A stretch of DNA of 64,000 nt from Gallionella sp. (GTDB lineage: Bacteria; Pseudomonadota; Gammaproteobacteria; Burkholderiales; Gallionellaceae): positions 1-64,000 of the forward strand of contig JAQTYN010000006.1 in NCBI GenBank assembly GCA_028688275.1. The letters run 5' to 3'. A model generated the notes under the pieces. The model saw only the letters and a program-made list of their open reading frames with translations, was not told the DNA's origin and did no database searches. Position 1 is the stretch's first letter, and every line of letters starts with the position of its first letter. Positions 7,151 to 15,558 of this stretch are shown piece after piece. The position numbers and the translations under genes were made by a program.

Positions 7151-8335
7151 TTAGTTTCCATGCAAATAGAAAAAATCCATTTGCCTCACCATTGAATAAT
7201 CCTCTTGACCACTCTCAGCTAATTTCGCTGCTTTTTCATCCATGACTCTAATGTATTCTTGCTTGATTGTTGAGAAATTACCATCCTTGCATGCACCAAA
7301 AACTTTTCTAAGTTTATGAGCATAGATAATTTCGTCCTGATTGCAGCCACAAGAAAATGCGATGTCCACTGATTTATGTAGGTATGTCTCAAAATCAGGG
7401 AATATTTCATGGTATTTGCCTTTCGTATGCCCATACTTCTCTTTGATTTTGATATACGCTCCATATTTAATGTCATAGAAGCGACATTCTGTCATAAACT
7501 TGGTGACAATCCAGTCTTCAAATGTTACCCGTCCCCGCAGCTTCATTGCCCAATACTCTGGCTGAATAATCATCCCTAAAATTTTCTGCACACCTCCAGA
7601 AGCCTCTTTATTTTCTAAGCTTTCAGTTATTTCAGAAACATATCTTGCATTTGAAATTAAGTGGGCAATTACATGATTGCCGTCATCCCTTTTGTAAATA
7701 TAAACAGTGAAATGTTTTGTAATAACGAAACCAATTATTGAAAAAGGAATTACAAAAATAACGTAAATAATCATGAAAATTGCTGGGCAATTCAACAGCC
7801 ACTCCCTAAACACGATTACATCGACCTCTCGTATATATTTTTTAAAAAACGCCAATGGGCGGCTAATAAATTCTGACATTTCTTTGCCGTCACCTAAAAA
7901 TATAGACGCATCATTTTCGAATGTATCATAGGCTATGCTGTAGAAAATACATCGCATTTCATAATAACGCTCAAGTAAGTAACGGTTATTAGTTAGCAAC
8001 CAAATTATTCTTGTAATCCATCTAAAACCGTTTAGTGACAACCCAACAAGCCCCCTGGACAACTGCCTTGAGTGAACAAACTCTTCTTTTATTGACTCGT
8101 ATACGTTTTGGTGAATATTTTGATTAGACTTCTCTTCAGGTGACGTCTTCTGGGATTCAACCTTTGACTCTTCATGAAGAATGCTGATATTCGCTCTGGA
8201 TTTGTCTTTAGATGCTTCATGATATGCAAGTTTTAAGACTTCTATTTCGTAGCTTTGGCAAGTAACAAAAGCAAATCTTCCTGTGTATATAGCTTTTATT
8301 TTTTTGGTGACGGTATCAATTTTCGTAAAATACAT
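7151..8335 (-). CDS. Unrecognised membrane protein
   Basis: 394 residues from ATG 8335, which has GGGGAT eight bases upstream. A longer frame starts at 8446 but would run into polA. It has a Lys/Glu/Ser-rich segment around residues 50-90 (SKVESQKTSPEEKSNQNIHQ), then one or two membrane spans at about 178-208 (PAIFMIIYVIFVIPFSIIGF), and a soluble C-terminal half with CxC (FSCGCNQ) and many aromatic residues. No known family is recognised. It is probably cotranscribed with the downstream 167-residue gene. Composition is strongly AT-rich relative to polA, 55 bp upstream. Confidence 0.6.
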   Translation of the reverse strand: MYFTKIDTVTKKIKAIYTGRFAFVTCQSYEIEVLKLAYHEASKDKSRANISILHEESKVESQKTSPEEKSNQNIHQNVYESIKEEFVHSRQLSRGLVGLSLNGFRWITRIIWLLTNNRYLLERYYEMRCIFYSIAYDTFENDASIFLGDGKEMSEFISRPLAFFKKYIREVDVIVFREWLLNCPAIFMIIYVIFVIPFSIIGFVITKHFTVYIYKRDDGNHVIAHLISNARYVSEITESLENKEASGGVQKILGMIIQPEYWAMKLRGRVTFEDWIVTKFMTECRFYDIKYGAYIKIKEKYGHTKGKYHEIFPDFETYLHKSVDIAFSCGCNQDEIIYAHKLRKVFGACKDGNFSTIKQEYIRVMDEKAAKLAESGQEDYSMVRQMDFFYLHGN

Positions 8336-8390
8336 AAAAACTATCCCCAATTTGGTAATGAAATATAAATAGATAGGATTACAATATTTC

Positions 8391-11174
8391 CTAATGCGCC
8401 TCTTCCCAATTCTTCCCCACCCCAACTTCCACCAACAACGGCACATCTAATTTCGCGACATTGCACATCAAGCTCGGCAGGGTCGCAATCACTTTTTCTT
8501 TTTCACTATCAACCACTTCCAACACCAACTCATCATGCACTTGCATAATCAATCGGCTTTGCATTTGTTCGGTTTCTAGCCAATTTTGCACGGCGATCAT
8601 GGCGAGTTTGATTAAATCTGCTGCTGTGCCTTGCATGGGGGCGTTGATGGCGGCGCGTTCGGCACCTTGGCGTTTCATGCCGTTGCTGCTGTGGATGTCG
8701 CGCAGCCATAAGCGGCGACCGAACACGGTTTCGACGTAGCCTTGTTGTTTGGCGAGTTCGCGGGTGCGTTCCATGTAGTCCGCCACGCCAGGGTAGCGGG
8801 CGAAGTAGCGGGCGATGTAGGCTTGCGCTGCGCTGCGTTCGATGCCGAGTTGTTTGGCGAGTCCGAAGGCGGACATGCCGTAAATCAGCCCGAAGTTGAT
8901 GACTTTGGCGTAGCGGCGTTGTTCGTTGCTGACTTCGTCGGGGGCGAGCATAAAAATTTCGGCGGCGGTGGCGCGGTGTACGTCTTGCCCGTGGGCGAAG
9001 GCGTGCAGCAAGCCCGCATCATTTGACAAATGCGCCATGATGCGCAGTTCAATTTGCGAATAATCTGCTGAGACAATGCTGCTGCCCGCAGGGGCGATAA
9101 AGGCTTCGCGGATGCGCCGTCCTTCGGCGGTGCGCACGGGGATATTTTGCAAATTGGGATCGCTGGAAGCCAGCCGCCCCGTGATGGCGACGGTTTGGGA
9201 ATAGCTGGTGTGGACGCGCCCCGTGTGGCGGTTGACCATCAGCGGCAATTTGTCGGTGTAGGTGGATTTCAGCTTCGCCATGCTGCGATGTTCCAGCAAT
9301 AATTTGGGCAGCGGGAAGTCGAGGGCTAAGGTTTCCAACACCGATTCGTCGGTCGATGGCACGCCGCTGGGGGTCTTTTTGACCACGGGCAAACCGAGCT
9401 TGCCGAATAAAATTTCGCCCAGTTGCTTGGGCGAATTGAGGTTAAACGGTTGTTCGGCGAGGGCGTGGGCGCGGGCTTCCAAGGCGCACAACTTTTCGCC
9501 CAACTCGCGGCTTTGCACCCGCAGCAACGCGCTGTCCAGCAACACGCCGTTGCGTTCCATCACCCACAAGACGCGCAAGCTGGGCAGCTCGATGTCACGA
9601 TACACGCGGCGCAAGCCTGCTTCGTGGGCGATCAGCGGAGTGAAATGCTGGTGCAATTGCAAGGTGATGTCGGCATCTTCGGCGGCGTAGCGCGTGGCGG
9701 TGTCTAAATCGACTTGGTCAAAACAAATTTGCTTCGCGCCTTTGCCCACCACATCGGCGTAAGTCATCGTCGTGATGCTCAAATGGCGCAGTGCTAAGCT
9801 GTCCATATTGTGCAGTTCGTGACTTTCTAAAACGTAAGATTCCAGCAGCGTGTCCTCAGCAATGCCCGCCAAGGTGATGCCGTGATTAGCGAAAATATGC
9901 GCGTCGAATTTGAGGTTTTGTCCCAGCTTGGCGTGCAGCGGACTTTCTAACCACGGCTTGAGTTTGGCTAATGTTTGTGCAAAATCAAGTTGTTGCGGTG
10001 CACCCGTGTAGTTGTGCGCTAACGGTAAATACGCGGCTTGGTGCGGGGCGATGGCGAAGGAAATCCCCACCAATTGCGCTTCCATTACATTCAAGCCCGT
10101 GGTTTCGGTATCCACGCACACCAAATCCGCTGCTAGGATGTTGGCGAGCCATTCGTCTAAATCGGCTTCGGTCAAAATCGTTTGATAATGCGCGGTGGGT
10201 GGGGCGGGCGGTTCGGCGAATAAATCGCCTGATTGAAACGGTGCGGGTGGGGCGGCGAACATATCGGCTTGCGCTGAACTGGCGGAAGGGGCGAGAGCGA
10301 ACGGTTCGCTAGGAGCTGCAACTTTCCCCGCCTCACCCAATTCCCGTAACCATGTTTTAAAATTCAGCCGTTCAAACCAATAGCGCAACTCGGTTGGATT
10401 AGTCGGCAACGCGCCGAGTTGGTCATAACGATGCGGCAGTTCCACATCGCATTTAATCGTCACCAAGCGGCGCGACAGCGGTAACCAGTCCAAGGCGGTG
10501 CGCAAATTCTCGCCCACTTTACCGCCAACATCTGCCGCGTGTTCAATCAAGTTGTCTAAATTATCGTATTGTGCCAACCACTTAGCAGCGGTTTTTGGTC
10601 CGACTTTATCCACGCCAGGGATGTTATCCACCGTGTCGCCCGTCAAGGTCAAAAAATCCACAATGCGCGCTGGCGGCACGCCAAACTTGGCAATCACACC
10701 CGCGATGTCTAGCGTTTCGTTGTTCATGGTGTTAATCAGCGTGGTGTTGGCATTCACCAATTGCGCCAAATCTTTGTCGCCCGTCGCCACCACACAATCC
10801 ACGCCGTCCGCCGCCGCTTGTTGTGCCAACGTGCCAATCACATCGTCCGCTTCCACCCCCGTCAACGCCAACACATGCCACCCAGATGCGGCAATTAGTT
10901 GATTTAATGGCTCAATTTGCAATGCCAAATCTTCTGGCATGGACGGGCGATGGGCTTTGTAGTTTGGATACCAATCATCGCGGAAGGTTTTGCCTTTGGC
11001 ATCAAATACGCACAGGCTATAATCCGCGGGGTAATCCTGACGCAAGCGGCGCAACATATTCATCACGCCATACACCGCCCCCGTAGGTTCGCCCTGCGAA
11101 TTGCGCATATCGGGCATGGCGTGAAATGCACGGTACAAAAAAGACGATCCATCAACTAATAATAATTTTTTCAT
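8391..11174 (-). CDS. polA: DNA polymerase I
   Basis: 927 residues, as in E. coli (928). The N-terminal 5'-3' exonuclease domain (about 1-290) begins LLLVDGSSFLYRAFHAMP. The proofreading 3'-5' exonuclease keeps its acidic residues (CVDTETTGLN, GQNLKFDAHIF, YAAEDADITLQ). The polymerase domain has motif A SADYSQIELRIMAH, motif B RRYAKVINFGLIYGMS and motif C MQVHDELVLEV. An Ala/Pro-rich linker near 290-330 joins the exonuclease domains. It fills gaps in excision repair and replaces RNA primers. It is transcribed alone; the two AT-rich genes lie downstream on the same strand. Confidence 0.97.
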   Translation of the reverse strand: MKKLLLVDGSSFLYRAFHAMPDMRNSQGEPTGAVYGVMNMLRRLRQDYPADYSLCVFDAKGKTFRDDWYPNYKAHRPSMPEDLALQIEPLNQLIAASGWHVLALTGVEADDVIGTLAQQAAADGVDCVVATGDKDLAQLVNANTTLINTMNNETLDIAGVIAKFGVPPARIVDFLTLTGDTVDNIPGVDKVGPKTAAKWLAQYDNLDNLIEHAADVGGKVGENLRTALDWLPLSRRLVTIKCDVELPHRYDQLGALPTNPTELRYWFERLNFKTWLRELGEAGKVAAPSEPFALAPSASSAQADMFAAPPAPFQSGDLFAEPPAPPTAHYQTILTEADLDEWLANILAADLVCVDTETTGLNVMEAQLVGISFAIAPHQAAYLPLAHNYTGAPQQLDFAQTLAKLKPWLESPLHAKLGQNLKFDAHIFANHGITLAGIAEDTLLESYVLESHELHNMDSLALRHLSITTMTYADVVGKGAKQICFDQVDLDTATRYAAEDADITLQLHQHFTPLIAHEAGLRRVYRDIELPSLRVLWVMERNGVLLDSALLRVQSRELGEKLCALEARAHALAEQPFNLNSPKQLGEILFGKLGLPVVKKTPSGVPSTDESVLETLALDFPLPKLLLEHRSMAKLKSTYTDKLPLMVNRHTGRVHTSYSQTVAITGRLASSDPNLQNIPVRTAEGRRIREAFIAPAGSSIVSADYSQIELRIMAHLSNDAGLLHAFAHGQDVHRATAAEIFMLAPDEVSNEQRRYAKVINFGLIYGMSAFGLAKQLGIERSAAQAYIARYFARYPGVADYMERTRELAKQQGYVETVFGRRLWLRDIHSSNGMKRQGAERAAINAPMQGTAADLIKLAMIAVQNWLETEQMQSRLIMQVHDELVLEVVDSEKEKVIATLPSLMCNVAKLDVPLLVEVGVGKNWEEAH

Positions 11175-11372
11175 TTTGACTTAATAAGGTAGTTGCCTAA
11201 CTGAAGCTTCAGCTTGGGAGACGCTGATTTGTTCGATTTGGTAGTGCTTTCGGGTGAGTACTTGTCCACACTAAAAATCACCAAAATTCACCCACAATGC
11301 CAAACAGGACATGTGCATAGAGTATACTATCCACGCTAAACTTGTTCACTCACAACTAATCTAGAGACAAAG

Positions 11373-11999
11373 ATGAAAAAAATAATTTTGCTGGCAGGAC
11401 TACTGGCATCCACAGGTACGTGGGCTGCGGAGAATGATTTTTATGTATTGGGACAACTGGGACAAACCCGATTGACTTATCCTCAAGTAAGCACGGATGC
11501 GCGCTTGCAACAATCGTTGCCCGCTCCTACCAGCGTGCAATCGGTGGTCAACAAAAACCCCGCCGCATATAAATTACAACTCGGTTATCAAATAGATGCG
11601 CGCTGGGCAATTGAAGGGGGTTATGCTGATTTAGGGCAAGTATCCTACCATGCGACAGGTACATCAGCAGGTCTCCCCTTTACCGCCTCTGAAATTGCGA
11701 GAATCAAGGCATGGAATATCAATGCAATCGGTAAAATTCCCGTCAACGAACAATTTAGTATATTGGGCAAAGTCGGTTTTAGCCGCGTCGATGTCACCAA
11801 TAACGCCACCTTCCCTGCGGTAGGGGTGGCCAGTTGGGTCAACGCCAATACGATCAAAACAGGCTTCACCTACGGTGTAGCGATGCAAATAGACATCAAC
11901 AAACAGATCTCCGCTCGAGCCGATATGGACAGCTATGACACAGGCGTGGCGACAGGACGCATCAACGTGTGGACATTAGGTTTAGGTTATAAATTCTAA
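11373..11999 (+). CDS. OmpA-type outer-membrane beta-barrel protein
   Basis: 208 residues with a Sec signal peptide (MKKIILLAGLLASTGTWA, cleavage before AEND). The mature part has the alternating strands of an 8-stranded barrel (NDFYVLGQLGQTRL, AYKLQLGYQIDARWAIEGGY, WNINAIGKIPVNEQFSILGK) and ends in an aromatic residue (LGLGYKF), the BAM-recognition signature. It lacks the peptidoglycan-binding OmpA C-terminal domain. Ligand unknown. A TATACT box lies at 11323-11328 about 45 bases upstream. It converges on the next barrel gene across a perfect 14-bp hairpin. Confidence 0.8.
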   Translation: MKKIILLAGLLASTGTWAAENDFYVLGQLGQTRLTYPQVSTDARLQQSLPAPTSVQSVVNKNPAAYKLQLGYQIDARWAIEGGYADLGQVSYHATGTSAGLPFTASEIARIKAWNINAIGKIPVNEQFSILGKVGFSRVDVTNNATFPAVGVASWVNANTIKTGFTYGVAMQIDINKQISARADMDSYDTGVATGRINVWTLGLGYKF

Positions 12000-12006
12000 T
12001 GTATGG

Positions 12007-12047
12007 GAACCTATTTACGATCTATCCGAGAGGTCGTAAATAGGTTC
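12007..12047. terminator. Bidirectional hairpin, short form of the GAACC element
   Basis: Perfect 14-bp arms GAACCTATTTACGA (12007-12020) and TCGTAAATAGGTTC (12034-12047) around a 13-bp loop, placed between two convergent genes (stops at 11999 and 12063). Its ends match those of the longer element at 13198-13339, so it may be an internally deleted copy that now serves as a terminator. Confidence 0.6.
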
Positions 12048-12062
12048 TCAGTGGCGGTACAT

Positions 12063-13127
12063 TTAAAATATCCAACGTGCGCCGAAGCTGGTGAACCCGT
12101 ACAAACGTCCAAACTTACTCGCCGTACTGCTGTTATATGTAAACGGCATTTCACCCACGAATTGGTTACTCATCACCTGTCCACGCGCAAAGAGTGCGAG
12201 GTGCTTGTCCATTTTACGTTCAATTTCAGCCACAACAATGTGATTGGTTTTGTACGCAATTCCGCCGCGCTGCACAATCGCCGCATCAACTTGATCACGG
12301 TTTAGATACTGGAATTGATAACCTGTATTGACTTGCCAATTTTCCTTACGCCACTGAAACTGCCCCCCCAACTGATAATACTGGCTGGTGTAGCTTAGCC
12401 ATTGGGCGAGGGTTGAAGGGGAGGAATAACTTGCAGACGTGAGATTATTGCAAGGGGCATTCAAACTGGCATAAGTCCCCTGTGCGTTGGACACAATATT
12501 GTAATCGCAGCCGTTGACTTTACCTGTTAATGTCCCCACGGCAATACGACTCACGCCCGCACCGATAAAAGCCGATAATTGGCTTTGCATGCCCATCGCC
12601 CAAGTACCAATAAGATCAGCTTGCACTTGAAAATCTTGTGGTTTACTCACGGAAACGCTTTGTAAATTGATATTAGGAATGCTGGTGGCAGAGTTCTTGG
12701 TCACAATAGGCGCAACATTCCCCCACATCCCCAAACGTACGGCATATTGCCCTGCTTGAGAACCTTGGTCAGTGAGACGATATTGTGTTGCGAGTTGCCA
12801 ACTCGTGATATTTTCTTGCTCATTGCGGTATGCGATGTTACGTTGCCATACGCCGCCATCGACCCATAATTTTTCGGTGATGGCATAGCCGCCACGCAAG
12901 TGGAATCCATTGTAATCTCCCACATTCGTGCCACCATAAACAGGATCTTTAGCGCGAACGCCGAATACATCCAAAGTATTATTGATGACATCATAGCCCA
13001 GCTCCAATTTGGCTGCGCCTGCCTTGTCGTTGGGAACGGCGGTCAGCAATGCGTCTAAGGGTGCAGCTAACGTTGATTGTGTCCAACATCCTGCTAGCAA
13101 TAACACGGTCAGCGTGGTGTTTTTCAT
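12063..13127 (-). CDS. Outer-membrane beta-barrel (porin-like) protein
   Basis: 354 residues with a signal peptide (MKNTTLTVLLLAGCWTQSTLAA) and a C-terminal aromatic end (FTSFGARWIF) typical of outer-membrane barrels. Many strands are visible: GFHLRGGYAITEKLWVDGGV, WQLATQYRL, YYQLGGQFQWRKENWQVNTG, HLALFARGQV. Two cysteines (CDYN and CNN) in a Ser/Asn-rich loop may form a disulfide. The specific porin family is not recognised. It faces the OmpA-type gene convergently and is followed upstream by a repeat element and a lipoprotein gene on the same strand. Confidence 0.75.
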   Translation of the reverse strand: MKNTTLTVLLLAGCWTQSTLAAPLDALLTAVPNDKAGAAKLELGYDVINNTLDVFGVRAKDPVYGGTNVGDYNGFHLRGGYAITEKLWVDGGVWQRNIAYRNEQENITSWQLATQYRLTDQGSQAGQYAVRLGMWGNVAPIVTKNSATSIPNINLQSVSVSKPQDFQVQADLIGTWAMGMQSQLSAFIGAGVSRIAVGTLTGKVNGCDYNIVSNAQGTYASLNAPCNNLTSASYSSPSTLAQWLSYTSQYYQLGGQFQWRKENWQVNTGYQFQYLNRDQVDAAIVQRGGIAYKTNHIVVAEIERKMDKHLALFARGQVMSNQFVGEMPFTYNSSTASKFGRLYGFTSFGARWIF

Positions 13128-13197
13128 AGTGATTTTCCAAAAAATTAGGGAATGAGCGAACCCATTCCCTATGCTACTTAAATTAAAGCCTGTGATT

Positions 13198-13339
13198 AGA
13201 ACCTGTTTACGATCTTACTGCGAGGCCGTGATCGGGGTTCATGCGCTGCTCGAAATCCTCATTTACACCCGTAAACTGCGGTTTCTGCGCGGCTCTTCGC
13301 CCCGCTGACGACCTCTCGCTACAGATCGTAACTGGTTCT
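13198..13339. repeat. GAACC-ended inverted-repeat element (MITE-like)
   Basis: About 142 bp bounded by imperfect inverted ends AGAACCTGTTTACGATCT (13198-13215) and AGATCGTAACTGGTTCT (13323-13339). It is flanked by TTA on both sides, which could be a target duplication. No coding capacity. Its right end touches the stop codon of the lipoprotein gene. The same termini occur in the short hairpin at 12007-12047. Confidence 0.65.
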
Positions 13340-15246
13340 TAGTTCAATGTAACGATGACGCTCTTACCTTGCCCCAATACTTGTGCGAGTGAGCCAGTGA
13401 CGGCAACAATGTTATTAGACAGGTATTGCGTTCCCGTATTTTGGAAACCCGCTAAGTTGCTAACAGCCAAAGGAACGACAGGATAAGTAGGGTTGGTCGC
13501 ATCCAGAAGCGAAACCGCCATACTGACGTTAAAGGAACCCTTGATGCCAGTCAAGTTCGCAAAACCCGTGTTACCACCCACCCCTGCTAATGTGGAAAAC
13601 AAAGCAGCAATATCAAGTGTCACATCCGTACTATTTGGCAATCCCGTTGCGTTATTCAGTGCAGTGGTCAACAACGTGGCAGGCAAATTTTGCATTGTCA
13701 CATTAAAACTGGCATTTCTTGAATTATTGCCAAAAGCCGACAAAGTTGCACCTGCCAAACTGGTGATATGCATCCCAGTTGCATCCACGGTCACGGGGAT
13801 ATTGTGAATGACAGCTTGAATACGACGACCATCCGCTATATTCGTTGAATTAACACTAACCCCAATGCTCGCAAGATATTGCAGTGGATTAACGGAGTTT
13901 TGCATCAGGGTAATCATGCCACTATTTGGAATGAGTGTCATCACCGCACTTTGCAACCCAACAGGCGCGCCTACCGCCCCCGCAGGAATGTTGTACGAAC
14001 CACCCAACACTGAAGTCACCGCACCAACACCTGAAGCCGCAACAGGCGCAGAGCCATTACCTGCCACGGATAAACCATTAAAGACCCAAGTACTTGGGAA
14101 AGTCGCGGCAGGTGCAACCACCAACGTGATATTGGTAATACCCACAGTAGTCAATTGATTCACGACATTGTTGATATTGGTAATATTATTGGCGGTGTAG
14201 CCTCCTTGGTAGATGACGTTGTAAACCCTGTTAATTTGAGTGACCTGATTATTGTTATAAACAGGTGCATTGAAGTTATTGATGGTTTGTCTGACTACAT
14301 TCAAGGTTTGATTGATGGCAACGATGTTTTGAACTGAGTTGCTCGCAGAGGCTTGAATCCCAATCGCCGTTGTTTGAGTCAAAGTAGGTGCGACGCTGCT
14401 CGCAACGCCTGTTTCAGCAATATTGACCACGTTAACCACATTATTGGCGGACAAAGTCGTGGCACCAACGGGTGGCAGCACACTGACAGCAGCCGTTAGT
14501 ACAGAATTGACAATCGTTCCCACACCTGTCGTCGCAAAGTTCATCACCGCGCCGCCTGTAGCAGAGATGTTAGTCGCTAAGGTGTTCATCGCGGCATTAT
14601 AAGAGGCGGTCAACAAGGTCGTCGAGGTTCCCATCGCGTTGGCTGCCGTCGCAACAGACTCTTCAACCAAAGACTGAACCGCCGTTTCCGCAGCCAATAC
14701 AGGTTCATTACCTGGTGCGAGAGAATCAGTTCTGTCCAATCTCGTCCCTGTGGTTAAACGGAACGAACTCACCACCCGTGAGTTAGCTTGGACAAATGAA
14801 GCAGAACTCACCACTGTTCCCGCAGGCAGACCCGACATAGCTTGCAACATCGCCAAGGTTGTCAACGGTGAAATTTGAATTCCGCCCGCTGGGGAAAATA
14901 GCGGCGCATTCATGGTGAGCCCCGTATAGGAATCAACCCCACCCACGCTAATCAGCATATGCGTATTAGTGGCTTCTGTCAGTCCGTTTGGATAGTAGCA
15001 AATATATGTGCCATCAGCCGCAGTCGTACCACATTGAATATCTGCATTGCTATGACGATGGTCATCGTCGATATCCAGATAAATACGGCTACCGCCCACA
15101 TGCCCCGCAGAAACACGGCTGGGCGAACCTGGACTGGTCATCGGCGTTACCCCATTGATCACACCGCCTCCACCGCCACAAGCGGTCAAGGTAGCCGCGA
15201 GTGCAGCAGTCAACATGACACCCTTCAATTGATTTTTTAGTTCCAA
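13339..15246 (-). CDS. Large Asn/Thr/Val-rich lipoprotein
   Basis: 635 residues. The N-terminus KNQLKGVMLTAALAATLTAC ends in a lipobox (LTAC), followed by GGGGG, so it is a lipid-anchored secreted protein. A TTG start at 15246 with AGGA upstream keeps the positively charged n-region; the ATG at 15216 would lose it. Residues 50-130 contain an acidic Ca-binding-like stretch (YLDIDDDHRHSNAD) and two Cys (IQCGTT, YICYYPNG). The rest is low-complexity, rich in Asn, Thr, Val and Ala, suggesting a beta-solenoid or adhesin-like surface protein. Function unknown. The stop codon lies at the edge of a repeat element. Confidence 0.7.
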   Translation of the reverse strand: MELKNQLKGVMLTAALAATLTACGGGGGVINGVTPMTSPGSPSRVSAGHVGGSRIYLDIDDDHRHSNADIQCGTTAADGTYICYYPNGLTEATNTHMLISVGGVDSYTGLTMNAPLFSPAGGIQISPLTTLAMLQAMSGLPAGTVVSSASFVQANSRVVSSFRLTTGTRLDRTDSLAPGNEPVLAAETAVQSLVEESVATAANAMGTSTTLLTASYNAAMNTLATNISATGGAVMNFATTGVGTIVNSVLTAAVSVLPPVGATTLSANNVVNVVNIAETGVASSVAPTLTQTTAIGIQASASNSVQNIVAINQTLNVVRQTINNFNAPVYNNNQVTQINRVYNVIYQGGYTANNITNINNVVNQLTTVGITNITLVVAPAATFPSTWVFNGLSVAGNGSAPVAASGVGAVTSVLGGSYNIPAGAVGAPVGLQSAVMTLIPNSGMITLMQNSVNPLQYLASIGVSVNSTNIADGRRIQAVIHNIPVTVDATGMHITSLAGATLSAFGNNSRNASFNVTMQNLPATLLTTALNNATGLPNSTDVTLDIAALFSTLAGVGGNTGFANLTGIKGSFNVSMAVSLLDATNPTYPVVPLAVSNLAGFQNTGTQYLSNNIVAVTGSLAQVLGQGKSVIVTLN

Positions 15247-15558
15247 AACGAAATCCTTTGCTTAAATTAAAAATAAGTCGTACGTAATACACCCTCAGGC
15301 GAATTTGAGCCTTACGGAAAATACAGGGAGAGCTAGTTATGATTATGTAGATAATAAAATTGACGTTTAAAACCCCTTGCAAACCACAGCAGGCATGGTA
15401 CGCAAGGGGTTAAAATAATGCAATGTGATTGGTAGGGAAAAGGCGAATATAGTCACGCCCCCTTCACGCAAAGTGAGGTGGGGTCACGCATCCTCGGAAG
15501 GCTTGTATCAGCGCATCAAGGATAATTTTGTCTTGTTTGTGCAGGGTGATTTGACTAG
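15247..15558. other. Intergenic region with a hairpin
   Basis: 312 bp between the lipoprotein start and the MCP stop. It contains a 10-bp perfect inverted repeat AACCCCTTGC (15371-15380) / GCAAGGGGTT (15402-15411), in the leader of the lipoprotein gene or at the end of the MCP transcript. A second imperfect inverted repeat with GTCAC ends lies around 15453-15490. No gene seen. Confidence 0.6.

Noticed and set aside
11175-11372. Regulatory RNA or riboswitch upstream of the OmpA-type gene
   Set aside because: Only a possible -10 box is visible. No conserved riboswitch core or strong fold was recognised.
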